From Dioszegia crocea (taxonomy: Eukaryota; Basidiomycota; Tremellomycetes; Tremellales; Bulleribasidiaceae): a DNA stretch of 64,000 bases. The notes beneath the pieces are model-generated. The model was not told the DNA's origin and searched no databases. It was given only the letters and a program-made list of their open reading frames with translations. Every line of letters begins with the position of its first letter. The stretch's first letter is position 1. Made by a program: the position numbers and the translations under genes. Shown here one piece after another: positions 21,343-33,165 of this stretch. The DNA lies in NCBI GenBank assembly GCA_001600615.1, contig BCKK01000004.1, positions 1,351,316 through 1,415,315 of the forward strand. The letters are read 5' to 3'.

Positions 21343-24300
21343 ATGCTTCGCCCACTGGTCCCATCGCTGCGGCTTCCTGCATCGCGCCATTACGTTGACA
21401 AGAAGAAGTACACGAAAACCCTTCGCCTACCCGTCACCACCTTTCCGCTTCGAAACAAAAATCAAATCGATGTGGATCGCCAGCTCAGGCATAAGACGAC
21501 CATAGATCTTTATCAGCAACAGGTGGGTACATGTTGGGCAAGGCTTACTCAGCGTCGTAAAGATGGGCCATCATTTACTCTGCACGACGGACCGCCATAT
21601 GCAAACGGCAACCTCCACATGGGTGAGTTGCTGCTCTTCAGCGCTGATATAGGCCATGCCCTGAATAGGACACTGAAAGACTTCATTAACAGATACAAGG
21701 TGCTACGGGGTCATCGCGTACAGTGAGTTCCTGATAAACCTTGCTGATCAGTTATGTTCCCGGTTGGGATTGCCATGGCCTGCCAATCGAGCAAAAGGCA
21801 TTAAAAGAAGCCAAAGTAAGTTGCGAATTACAAAGCTGACGAGACCTCGCACCTTGCCATCGATCCACTGAGAGTAAGGCAAATTGCCAGAAAGACCGCT
21901 CTCGCAGCGATAGAGACGCAAAAGATGGAAATGAAGGAAATCGGCATTATGGCGGATTGGGATAGCGACGACGGGACTTATCGGACACTTTGTAAGTTGA
22001 CCTTGAATTGAGCTCACCAGCTCTCGATTTTGAGGTTCGCCAGATGAGGCTTTTTGCGAGTCTAGTACAGAAAGGTAAGTTCTCCTCGATCTACGCTGAT
22101 AGGTCTCATCACGCACCGTCTACGCCCAGTGTACTACTCCCCTTCATCCCGCACGGCTCTCGCCGAGGCTGAGCTCAGATACGAAAACATCAAATCTCGC
22201 TCAGTCTACGTAGCGTTTCCGATTTCGACCATGTCGAAAGCACTCCAGAGTGTAGCGGGAGACTGCCAAGTCGATTTAGCGATTTGGACCACCACCCCAT
22301 GGACATTGCCAGCTAATATGGTGAGTTCAACGAGGCAAAGCTGATTCAGGCCGTGGCGATCTCAGACAAGATTACCTACGCCTTGGTGAAGGCTCAAAGT
22401 AGATATCTGATAGTCGCACTGGATAGAGTCGAGGCGTTGAAGATACTCGGGGATCTCCAAGTTGTGGCTACATTTCCAGGTGAGTCCTATGCGAATCTGC
22501 TGATCCAGGCTCCGACCTCATTGGCACACGCTACGGTCATCGCTTCGGCCACGACCTCCCAGTCATCATCTCACAACATGTCACCTCTGACAGCGGAACT
22601 GGCCTCGTGCACACTGCCCCCGCTCACGGTCAAGAGGATTACGAAGCGTACAGCACTTCTGAGCTCTTATGCCCAGTTGATGATGCGGGGCTTTTCACTC
22701 AAATACCCGGTGGCGAATCACTCCTGGGCAAATCCGTTCTCGGCGATGGCGTTGGCGAAGTGATTTCCCTACTTCGCTCAGACAAGACACTCCTAGCCGA
22801 GGAGGAATTTGAACATCGCTATCCGCACGACTGGAAAACGAAACAACCTATTATTATCCGCGCAACACCTCAGTGGTTTGCGGATGTCGGTGCTATAAAA
22901 CCGATCGTGAAAGAGTCTCTTGACAGTGTCGATTTCTATCCGCCTCAATGTGAGTTTGCCCTCTGCTGTGCTGATTAGCTCGCGCGCGCCTCGAAGCCTT
23001 TGTCCAAAGCCGAGCCGAATGGTGCATCTCCAGACAACGCTCTTGGGGTGTTCCGATCCCGGCTCTCTTCCTCGACGGTAAACCAGTTCTCGACCCCAGC
23101 ATCATTGATCGCATCATCCACATCCTGTCAATCAAAGGCACCGACTACTGGTGGGAAGCACCCGTCGAGGAATTCGCCCCTGGACCAGGCTACACCAAGG
23201 GCGCCGACACGTTGGACGTGTGGTTTGACAGCGGCTCGTCCTGGACTCTTTTAGACCAACCCGCCGATGTCTACCTCGAAGGATCGGATCAGCACCGTGG
23301 CTGGTTTCAATCCTCACTCCTGACTTACGTCGGATCGCATCTTCAACCTGTCGCCCCGTTTAAACAATTAATAACCCACGGCTTCATTCTCGATGAGAAG
23401 GGGCAGAAAATGAGCAAGTCCAGTGGCAACGGCATATCCCCTCTCGACATTATCAACACACACGGGGCGGATGTGCTCCGTCTCTGGGCAGCGTCGGTCG
23501 ATTACACCCGGGACGTGTCCATGGGTCCGTCAGCCATAACTCACGCAGCGGAGTCTTTGCGCAAGATCCGCAGCGCGATGAGATTCATCCTGGCCAATGC
23601 CAGTGATGGCGAACATGAATTATCACTGGTGCGTACGTAACTGAACTCGCTCACGCAGATCGACCGCTATATTCTGGCCGAATTATCCCGCGTAAATCAC
23701 GCTGCATTGGAACACTACAATGCCTATGCGTTCAACAAGGGTGCGTTTGACACTTGCCGAGCTAAACACAGTCGTCAACCTCGTCTCCACCTTTTTATCC
23801 CAAATGTCGTCCGTCTACTTTGACGCCATCAAGGACGTCCTCTATTGCGATGGCGGATTGCGACGAGCGGGCGCTGCGTTCACACTACAAAAAGTGCGTA
23901 TTCTTAGACTTTGCTGACGAAGGCATTTGACACTCTCGTCCCGGTGATCGCTCCGATCTTACCCCATCTAGCTGAAGAACTTTGGGTGCATTCCGGCCGA
24001 TCGGAATCGGTCTTTTCGACACAGTGGAAACCTGTTCCTGTCCTAGAAGCCGTCAACATCGAACCTCTGTTGCAGTTGCGATCTCAACTGCTCTCAATTG
24101 CCAATGGGCGCTTATCGGCAATCGACGTTGGCTTGGAATCTTTGCCGTATAAACGTGAGTTCACGTAGGGCGACGCTGATGTAGACTCTGACATTGTCCA
24201 AATTCTTGGCGTAGCCTCTATCCGCGAAAGTGATACTCTACAGACATCGCCCGCAAAAAATGCGATCTGCGCAAGATGCTGGCGACACGCAGTTGAAAAT

Positions 24301-24345
24301 GTTGGCCAGGAGTTATGTCCGCGGTGCCAGGAGGTTACAGCATAG
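21343..24345 (+). CDS. ISM1: Mitochondrial isoleucyl-tRNA synthetase
   Basis: Charges mitochondrial tRNA-Ile. A short presequence is followed by class I synthetase signatures: [11 protein letters not shown] joined over an intron to [10 protein letters not shown] (HIGH-type motif), [13 protein letters not shown], the editing-domain region around [34 protein letters not shown], and [15 protein letters not shown] (KMSKS loop). It ends with a small zinc-binding tail, CARC and CPRC, as in bacterial-type IleRS. Roughly 870 residues over about 14 exons. The bacterial-type C-terminal zinc motif and the presequence mark it as the organellar rather than the cytosolic enzyme. It begins 215 bp after the ClpP stop on the same strand. 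Confidence 0.93.
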
Positions 24346-24487
24346 TTTCCACATGTAGAATTTATAGTTGCATATGACATCGCTGCTGATATCAGCCTGA
24401 TCGTATGTAACAACGGCTTGTCTCGGCTTGCATGCCGGCATCTGTGCCTGGCGCCTGATGACGCCATTCGGGTTTGCTGGAATCGCT

Positions 24488-24493
24488 TATATA
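24488..24493 (+). promoter_or_regulatory. TATATA element at the bZIP gene
   Basis: TATATA sits 7 bp before the first ATG (24500) and 34 bp before the third in-frame ATG (24527). If used as a TATA box it favours the third ATG as the real start. Confidence 0.3.
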
Positions 24494-24499
24494 CGCTAG

Positions 24500-24923
24500 A
24501 TGTGCATCCGCATGCACCCAGCCATCATGAACCCCAGTCCCAAACCCACAATTTCACTCGAGCGGCGAGAGGCAAACAGACTGGCTGCCCAGCGATTTCG
24601 CAGCCGAAAGAAGGGATATCAAGACAGCTTAGAAGAGCAGATACAAGCTCTTGAGGCGGAGAATGAGAGGCTGAGGCTGGACACTGCCCTCAAGAAGGAA
24701 GTCTATGATGAGAACGATCGGCTGCAGCGGGAGAATGATCAATTGGCGCAGGATAATGCACAATTGAAGAAGGAGGTGAACGATTGGAGAAGATGGCACC
24801 AGGAGAAGGTGAGTTGACGTTAGATCCGTCTGATGATAGCCACAAGCCATACCGCCTTTTCGGCCACAACCTCACCCGAGCGATCTCACCCTCCCCCCTC
24901 TACTTGGCCTCATACAAAAGTAA
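24500..24923 (+). CDS. Small bZIP transcription factor
   Basis: Two exons with a 31-nt intron encode 130 residues from ATG 24500; in-frame ATGs at 24512 and 24527 are alternatives. The basic region ERREANRLAAQRFRSRKKGY has the invariant Asn and Arg spacing of bZIP DNA-binding domains. A leucine-zipper coiled coil follows with heptads of Leu, Glu and Asn through about residue 100 (IQALEAENERLRLD onward). A short proline-rich tail ends GLIQK. There is no transactivation domain beyond this, so it may work as a heterodimer partner or a dimerisation regulator. The stop lies 2 bp from the stop of the convergent CDK7-like gene. Confidence 0.85.
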
Positions 24924-24925
24924 CA

Positions 24926-26250
24926 TTACGCGAACAGCTTTCGGGCTATTCGGCGTTCTACATCTACCCTGGGCGATTCTGCTTTGCGCTTCATATTTGA
25001 CAGCGGCTTCCCAGCTGTCTCATCCGGGGCGAGGGCTCTAGGCTTGAGCTCGGCGAGAGGTTTTGGTAAATTTAGAGGTGGGGTCGGTTTAGGGAAAGTT
25101 GTAAAGAATCGATGATTAAGTGCCTGTATCAGCGAGGTCAGCTTTGTGCTTACTTCTTTGGCACTTGGTCTTGCCACGGGGTCGTAACGCAACAGCTCCC
25201 TCGCCAAATCCTGCCCTTCCTTCCCGACCGACTGTATCATCGTCCACCAGGGATTTCTGGGATACCCCGGGATTTCGTGGTAGTCGGCAAGCTTGGTGTG
25301 ACCCTTCCATCAGCAACGGAGAGCTTCTACTCACGGGCCAGTCCTCCTCTGTTGGCGATCCCATGGCATGAAAAGTTTTCTTGAGCTGATCAATATCCGA
25401 CTCTCCCGATAGAAACGGGACCCGTAGGATGAGCTCGATGAAAATAGTCCCTATCGACCACATATCCACCGCCGACGAGTAATATCTAGACCCCCAGAGC
25501 AACTCGGGCGGCCGGTACCACCTAAATCAGCTTGTCCAGACCCAACGCACCTCGTAATAACCTGACATGTCATTTTACCACCGGCGTCCGCAAACTCGCG
25601 CGCCAGGCCAAAGTCGGCAATCTTCAACGCGCCATTCTTGGCAATGAGCAGATTGTTCGGCTTGAGGTCCTGGCATCAGCGCCGTCAGTCCCGGACCTAC
25701 CCTGTGTAGCACACCATTCCGATGTATATATTCCAACCCTCTCAGAGACATCGCTGTCCAACTCTTGATGTCGGCATTTTGGAAGATGAGCGATTTGTCT
25801 CGAATGACCGCCTCCAGATCAGTGTCTAGAAATTCCAGAACTAAATTGACGTTCTGCTTGACGGAGAACACATCTAGAAGCTGTTGTCAGACTTGCCAAT
25901 ACTCCACATACCGATATGATATTTGGGTGATGCAGTTCTTGCAGAAACTTGACCTCGCGCAAAGCAGTCATGTCAAGGCCATCCTTCATCTCGCCTACTT
26001 TGATCTTCTTGATAGCAACTTTCATCAGCGTTGTCGGATGTCAGCTCACCAGTCCTGCCGGTTGCTCTTTCCACACCTGTTTAGTCAGATTGCTCCAATA
26101 CCTCGCTACCTTTGTAAACATTGGCGAAAGTCCCTTCCCCGATTTTGACGCCCTTCTCCCCTTGCGAGTAAGCTTGGATTGACGAGTCAGAATGGGTACT
26201 GACTGACATCTATCTGCTCGCTTGCTATTCTCCACAGCTGCCAAATCCAT
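24926..26250 (-). CDS. CDK7/Kin28-type cyclin-dependent kinase
   Basis: The likely TFIIH/CAK kinase that phosphorylates the RNA polymerase II C-terminal domain and the T-loop of CDKs. About 345 residues over roughly ten exons. Motifs in order: [14 protein letters not shown] (Gly loop), [10 protein letters not shown] (ATP lysine), NIIS joined to [25 protein letters not shown] joined to DLKPNNLLI (catalytic loop), [26 protein letters not shown], and [16 protein letters not shown] with [10 protein letters not shown], which match CDK7 rather than CDK1 or CDK9. The cyclin helix reads [11 protein letters not shown], a NxTALRE-like form typical of CDK7. The C-terminal tail is Pro- and Lys-rich. It shares a 139-bp divergent promoter with CDC50. 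Confidence 0.88.
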
Positions 26251-26389
26251 AATGACAATGCATCAAGGACTCGGCCCTCGGGCATGTACTATCAGTATGT
26301 CAGATCCGGGACCAAATAAGATTCGCTCGGCCGCCGCGTAGTGTTGTTATACACATCTTATTCACGCTCTTCCTCACAATCTACTCATC

Positions 26390-27829
26390 ATGGCCATCTT
26401 CAAGAGAAAGTCTAACGGCAAGGAGCCAGAGGTGGACGGCCCCACTCAAAAAGAAAAGGTCAAATGGTCGAAGCGCCCGGCAAGTAAGTCATTAGTCAGC
26501 TGCGCTCATCCCAGATACCGCATTCAAGCAACAACGACTCAAGGCCTGGCAGCCGATACTCACACCCAAGGCTGTGCTGCCCACTCTCTTCATCATTGGT
26601 CTCATCTTCGCCCCGATTGGCGCTCTCATTGTCTGGGGCAGTGGACGTGTCACGTCAATAACGCTAGACTATACGAATTGTGACACGGCCGCGCCAACTG
26701 GAGACGCGTTCCAGGCCATGCCGAGTGGTTCCTATGACTGTAAGTCCCGACAAGACAGCACTGATATAGACTCTTTATCGTCTGGACACTCTGCTTCATC
26801 TATAAACGCGCCATCTTGGCGATTCAGCAACGTATCATCACGACCTTCAGGCCAGCGAGCGCAATGCGAGATTCAGTTTAACGTCCCTTACAATCTGGGC
26901 CCGGGCGTGTTCCTATACTACAAATTGACAAATTAGTCAGTACATCCTCTACCGTGCTGACTCCAGCTATCAGAACCACCGGAGATATGTCCAGAGCATG
27001 GACACCGACCAGCTCCAAGGCAAATACCGGTCAGCGTAAGTTTCACCCAGACTCGGCTGAGATCAGTGCCGACCTCGATGGTGGAGATTGCAAGCCGATA
27101 ACGTCTGAGGGAGGGCGACCTTACTACCCTTGTGGCCTGATCGCCAATAGCGTTTTCAATGGCAAGTCCCCATGTCTACGTGACTAATGTCAGATACCTA
27201 TCCTTCGGTTGTACTAGTCAACCCACCCAGTAAGCCTCAAATCGAGCCATCTAACCATAGATGGCGGCGCAAACCAAACCTACAACTTCACCTCCAGCGG
27301 TATAGCCTGGGGAGGGATTGCACAAAACTATGTCGCCACGCCGGGCTACGCCTCGCCAAGTGATGTACTTCCGCCGCCAAACTGGCGCGAACAGTACCCC
27401 AACGGCTACACTGAATTTCCCAACCTTCGAGACAACGAGCATTTTCAAGTATGGATGCGCATTGCTGCCTTGCCGACGTTCCGCAAACTCTGGGCGAGGA
27501 ATGACAACGAAGTCATGGCTGCGGGGACCTATCGCGTTACTGCGAACATGAGTGAGTTCAGCTTTGACGGCGCTGACCACAGACTACCCGGTCAAGCAGT
27601 TTTCCGGCACCAAGTCCATCGTCATTTCTACAGTCGCTTGGATCGGAGGCAAGCAGCCTTTCCTAGGTTGGGCATACATTGCTGCCGCAATTCTCTGCGT
27701 CCTTCTTGCGGTCGTCGGCCTGGTGAGGCATTTGGTCAAGCCCAGAAAGTTGGGCGATATGAGTTGTAAGTTGTCCTTCCGACCCAGCTGATCGCAGTGC
27801 TATCATGGAATCAGCCTCAGGCCCGGTGA
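26390..27829 (+). CDS. CDC50: CDC50/LEM3 family P4-ATPase (flippase) subunit
   Basis: The non-catalytic partner that lets P4-ATPases leave the ER and flip phospholipids. Nine exons with eight 30-32-nt introns sum to 396 residues. After a charged cytosolic tail come TAFKQQRLKAWQPILTP and TM1 (LPTLFIIGLIFAPIGALIVW). A large lumenal domain includes FNVPYNLGPGVFLYYKLTN, YYQNHRRYVQSMD, PCGLIANSVFND and, near its end, KLWARNDNEV. TM2 (WAYIAAAILCVLLAVVGLV) follows and then a short tail. Several Cys and Asn-X-Ser/Thr sites fit the lumenal face. Intron 5 (27162-27193) begins GC rather than GT. The stop lies 15 bp from that of the convergent JmjC gene. Confidence 0.93.
27162..27193 (+). other. GC-AG intron in CDC50
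   Basis: The intron begins GCAAGT and ends GTCAG. Removing exactly these 32 bases joins AATG to ATACC and restores VFNDTYPS in frame. Apart from the C the donor matches the local GTAAGT consensus, and the branch-like CTAAT is 5 nt before the acceptor. Confidence 0.85.
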
Positions 27830-27844
27830 ATCATGCATGCTGTA

Positions 27845-29155
27845 TTAGAACCATATTGACACACTCCATCCGGGCCCACCCTCCCCCCGCATTGAATGCC
27901 ACCACCCAGGTGGCATGAAGAGCAGGTCGCCTGGTTCTAGCACAGCTTCGAAGCTATGAGGGTAGACATCTCGCTTGAAATCTGGGTGCGACGTCCAGAC
28001 CTCTTCAGGACTACACTTGAGTATCGGAACCCGGGAAGTGTTCCCCATGTACTCCTTCGCCACCGCCGATCCCTCTCCACTTTCTACGCTGTACGCTCCC
28101 ATCCCAGACGTCACATGCGGAGGTGCAAGCCAGACCCGCTTGTGACCCACCACTTGAATATAGCAGTTGAAGAAAGGGTCCTGACATTAGCGCAACCGCA
28201 CTTGAACTCACCGTGTGAGGCGGGCTAACGATTCTGCTCGAACCGCTACCCACCCAGACATTCAGCTGCGGCTCAGATGGAACATATCCAGGATATGTAG
28301 ATTCCGGCTGCGTCCATACATAATCCGGCATTGCAATATCCTTCTCCAACTCAGGGATCTGGCGGAACAACGAGTATTGGGCAAGGTAGACAGCCTCGCT
28401 GGTATCGTCTAGAAACCCCGCCCGTTGCAGGAAGTCATCAAAAGGTATAATCTTTTGAGTCCATCCCTCCTCATCGTATGCCCGTCCTATCTCTACCGGG
28501 ACGACTCGCCCCGGACCGGCTATTTTCGAGAGGTACGTCGCGGACGCCCAGCGGTCGAGGGCTCGCCAACGTGGGCAAGCGAACTTACCGCTGGCGTATC
28601 CTCGAACGACAAAGGGGGAAGAGGTTTGGGTAATGAATGATTCAACGGACGGTTCGGGAATGTCCTGGATGGGATTGGGGGCGTACTGGAGGGAGGAATC
28701 TGGTTTGCGACTCGGTGGCAGCAAAGGCTTCTCGCAAGGTTTCGGCAACTGCTGTTGGAGGAGGGATATGAGGGTGTAGATCATGGGCAATTGACCGGAC
28801 CCGCCCGCTACGATAATCGCCATGTCTAGGCGCCGAATGGCATCCAAAATATCGATTGGCATTTCCGTCGAAAGGATTTCGGCCAATACACCGAGGATGG
28901 CGGACTCGGTGTACAGTTTGAGCCACTTCATATCGACATTCTGATACGGCACAGAATTGATGTTCTCATTCGCCAGTCGATGCAGAGCACGAGAGACCGC
29001 AATGGTGGACGAGGAGATCGTCCTCGTTGCTTTTATCAGAGACAACACGGCGTCACCGCACGACACGTCTAAGATCAGTTTTGAGCGTGCAGTCACCTAC
29101 TTGTCAACATGTCTGCGTGGAGAGCCGCAGCTATCTTCAAATAGTCCTCATGCAT
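27845..29155 (-). CDS. JmjC-domain (KDM8/JMJD5-like) oxygenase
   Basis: A likely 2-oxoglutarate/Fe(II)-dependent protein hydroxylase or demethylase. About 415 residues in three exons. The N-terminal half is alpha-helical. The JmjC region runs from SPFVVRGYASGKFACPRW through VPVEIGRAYDEEGW and FDDFL to the metal site: the PPHT exon end joins DPFFNCYIQVVGHKRVWL, giving the HxD pair, and the distal histidine is in LLFMPPGWWHSM. The order and the phrase WWHSMRG match JMJD5-type proteins. The first exon (ATG 29155) is joined by a 32-nt intron at about 29074-29105. The ATG lies only 2 bp after the stop of the chitin synthase gene on the same strand, which is odd for a fungal gene. A downstream ATG (29107) in the same exon is an alternative start. 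Confidence 0.82.
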
Positions 29156-29157
29156 AT

Positions 29158-32100
29158 CTATCCTGCAAATAAACGAACTATCAAATACAAGGTCGAGCAG
29201 ATGAAACGGAACATGGCCATGCCGGCAACGAAAACTGAAAGTCAGATTCACCATGGCCTTGACTTACTGAGCACAATCAACATGTAGACCGCAGTCCGCG
29301 TTTGCGCGCCCGCCTCAAATGTTGAAGAAGCATCTCTGCCAGAAAGGATCGCACTCGCGAGTGCTGCGTTGGACAAGGACCAAAGCAATAGAAGCTGCAG
29401 TAAGCAATATTCAATAGCTAACCCACATTTGTCCTAAAGTTTGCCTAACATCAGCGTCGCCTAGGCTGGACTCACGTAGATATCCTTCTGCTGTTGCTCC
29501 GATACCACATGGGACGGTTTCTCATCCTCATCCACCTTGGCGCGCTTCAGGCGGATATTATCCAGCGCGTCTTGATACACAATGTCAATGTCCTGCTGAG
29601 ACGAGACCAGTTCGACTTCTACGTGCTTGCCGACACCCTGAATAGCACCGAGGTCCACCGCCTGGACCGCATCTGATCCTTTGGTGCCCCAAGAAAGGTC
29701 GTGCCTGGAGTCAGCGCTGTAGCCGCAATCACTCACAAATTCGAATACGCATACTACCTGTGTTAGCTGATAAGAGTGAGTTTACCTACCACATTCAACT
29801 GTAGAGTCAGCTCAGAGCGCGAAGTGAACCATGACCGACTCACAACATTGATATATGCTGTTCGTCAGCGATGAAGGCGGCAACCCGACGTGAACTTACT
29901 TGGCGAGAACAAAATATACTGAGCGAAGCACGTTACCAAATGCCTAGAGTTAGACTCATTCCGATGACGACTCACCATGGATCCAGCGCCAGCAAACTCG
30001 AAGCGATGAACACGCCATATGTGGAAATGAGCGAGATGACCATCTGGACAAATATAGGACTGTCAAAGTTTCGTATAGCCTGTATGGCACAAAGGACCGC
30101 GCAGACGAGCATACTGCTGTCAGCTGTATCGATAATAGACTCACTAAGTGGTGAGCAGCGCGAAGAAGTAGATTGTTCCCTTGTACTTCCAAGGTGCACT
30201 GCCAATGAGCCAAATCTCTCGCCTACTCACCCTTGCGGCCGGTTGCCCATGCCGAAGATGAAACACGCTACTAGTGCGCCCAGATAACCATACTAAAATG
30301 AGCGATGGCGTGCAGGCCAACCTACCTGAGCGAACGTATTCAACACTTTGATATTGGGGATAGCAAAAACGGGGCTTTCGATCGAACTAGTCAAGATAAC
30401 CTGCCTTCAGTTTCGCTCCCACTGGACTCACAAAGAAGATGTAAAAGTTCGCCATGGCAAACCAGGTGAAGATCAAATTGATTGCGTTGTAGACGGATTC
30501 AACCATCAAAGCCACCTTACGCAAGAAGGAATGGTCTGAGCGCCAGATCTGGCCAACGTGAATCAGGGAGTACACCTGGCGATCAGCTAGGCTTTACCCA
30601 AACATACAGCTGCAAAGAACGAGCCGTTCAGCCATCTACTGTTAGCTGGTCCCACACATATTTCACCTTCGTCTTTGCGCAATGAATTCTGGAATCGTAT
30701 CTGGACAATCGGTCTCGCCTACAGCCTATTGTCAGCAGAACTCAATTGTCACTCACAGATTTGACGAATTTCAAGATCCAGTTGGCTTTAGATTTTGCCC
30801 TATCATCAGCCTGAACCGCAAGGATACATACACAATCTCAAAACACAAGATTCGGTCTTCTGCAAGATACTGTTTTCAGCACTAGCTCAAATCAGACGTA
30901 CCCTGATGGTCAGCTGGTTCCGGTGCGAACTTACATATTACCTGTGAACGAATCCGCCTTCCCAGTATTCAGCTCCTCGCCTTGAAAGTACGATGCCAAC
31001 GGCCCTTTGCCATCCACATTGTTCTGGAGGGCAATCCACTGAATCTCAGCTAGGATCGCGGTCCAGACCCACTCGATAGGCAGAAAATGCCCCAGGAAGC
31101 ACAGTGCAGTAGCCAAACAGACTCTCCATCGGCTTGTCGAGAATGTTCGACATCTTGTATTCAAAACACTGAGCCGCGACTGATCGTCAGCCGCGATGCG
31201 ACCCCACTCACCCAGAGGATTCAGCAACCCGCGCCAAGTCTTCCCTTTGAAGGTGGCAATCTCCCCACAAGCACCTCCCACCTTGGAGTTGAGATCAAAC
31301 GCCTTCCACAAGTGGTATAAGGACTTCGTCTCTGGCCTTGTCCCTACATCCAAAAGTATGCAGACGTTGGGCTGAAGTAAGCGACGCCCCACCAAGACTT
31401 ACAGAGAGTAATGGAGCGAATGCGTTAAAGAACCACCGGTGCGAGTTGATCTTCTTTGCCTACTGTCAGAAACATTTTCCCTGGTGCTCACATTTTTCTC
31501 CTTCATGCAGAATATAATCTGGCAGGGGACAATACCCTTGTCTGGATACTTGAAGTGAAGATCGCCATCAAGAGCGAAACTTGTCGTGTATTCAAAAACG
31601 TGAGCCGTAACAGGTCGATCTTTGACCATATTGGTCATGGCGCCTGGCTATCAGCAGTACTCAACTCCAACTCACCCTCTTGGTATACACCCAGAGCGGC
31701 CAGACAGTCGAGAACCCTTGGATTGACAACCTTTCGACCGTCTGCGACGATGCAAACCACGACCTAGAGTCAGCGTGACGGCGATATTGCTCACCTTTTG
31801 CCAGCCGTCTTTTCCCCACACCCGCGAATTCTTTCGGCCACATAGGTGGGCAATGTTCTTCATGACGCCATACAAGGTACGACAGAACAGCTCTGCGTCC
31901 TCATTGTACATCGTAATGACGATGAACATTTCAGTCTGCCGCGGAGGACTGCAGACATTCTGCCGCAACCGCAGACCCGAAGTTGGAAAGTCGTCCGGAT
32001 CAATCGTGACGGCTGTGTATCTATTGTCAGACAATCCCAACAGCATCATACCTTGTAGTCTTTTGCTCCTCGACACCTTTGAATGGCAGAAACTGAGCAA

Positions 32101-32959
32101 GTCGCGTGGGGATAGGCATGTCTACCGCAAAGAACCCATTATCGTCCAGGGTGGCAGAGTGTTTAATCCGCCGATGTCCGTCTGCGTTGTGTGTCCTCCT
32201 ACCGATCCGACCTGTTGGAGCAGGGCCAAAATGCTGCATCACACCGTCTGCCAAATCACCATCCTTGGAGTCAAGCTCGGGATCGGCGTGATCGACCTTG
32301 CGATATAACGATGGAAGAGCCGAGAGTAAGCGAGGGGGGGAGGTGTCTCCTTGGAAGGGTGGCAGCGCTAGGTCGATCTCCTTCTCATCGAGAGGGAGAT
32401 ACGGCGAACGAAAGCCGTACTCTCGATCCTCGTCCGTCAAGAGGGCACTCTCGACGTCGTTCGTTTGTGGCCGCGTCCATCCCGACCGTAAATCGGCAAC
32501 TGGTGAGGGAGACCTGGACGCGGACTGGAGATGAGGGTAGTGCCCCTGACCACTCCGGATGGTGACATTTCTGTTGAAACCGACGGCGATATCGGGGTGA
32601 TTGGGATCTGGTGGAGGCAGATAGGAAGGTATCGGATGATTTGGCGCAGAGGCCAGAGGGATGGGTCCACGCGAACGCGCCAGGGCGGCTTCAAAGAATG
32701 GCAGTGCCGGCGCAGGATGTATTGGTTCGGTGGTGTCGTAGTAAGTAGCAGCTGGGATAGCTGCATATGGCGCTGGAACATATGCAGGACCGTTCGGCCC
32801 ATAGCGAGAGCGTTGAGCATCGGGAGCTCCAGTTGTGTATGGGGGAGCTGGACCATTGTCATAGTCGAAACGGGGTGCAGCGCTGTATCCGCCGTGGCTA
32901 GAGGATGTGTCGCGAGTCTGAGCAGACCACTGTGTCGTGCGTCGAGATGAAACGGGCAT
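29158..32959 (-). CDS. Chitin synthase (division I)
   Basis: A family 2 glycosyltransferase of the plasma membrane that makes cell-wall chitin from UDP-GlcNAc. Over ten exons encode roughly 1,050-1,100 residues. The N-terminal 280 residues are Pro/Tyr/Ser-rich and disordered. Then come [48 protein letters not shown] (donor-binding), a region with CMKEKN and [31 protein letters not shown], and the catalytic [12 protein letters not shown], completed across an intron near 30640. Multiple C-terminal membrane segments end [15 protein letters not shown]. The motif set is that of classes I-III. The start is the Met of MPVSSRR; Arb1 starts divergently 206 bp away. The stop (29158-29160) almost touches the JmjC start. 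Confidence 0.92.
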
Positions 32960-33165
32960 AGTGTCAAGGCGTATACACAGTGAGTGTGTAACTTTGAAAG
33001 TAAAGTGATAACGCGTAAACAAGGACTTGCCGGAAGCTGCCGGATCGGAAACAAATACGTCGCGTGAAGTATTACGTACAAGATTACGCACAGATCACAT
33101 GTCGCTCCTCGACTTTGCTTTAATATTCCAACATTGTCCTTCGCACATCATTCGACATTCACAAG

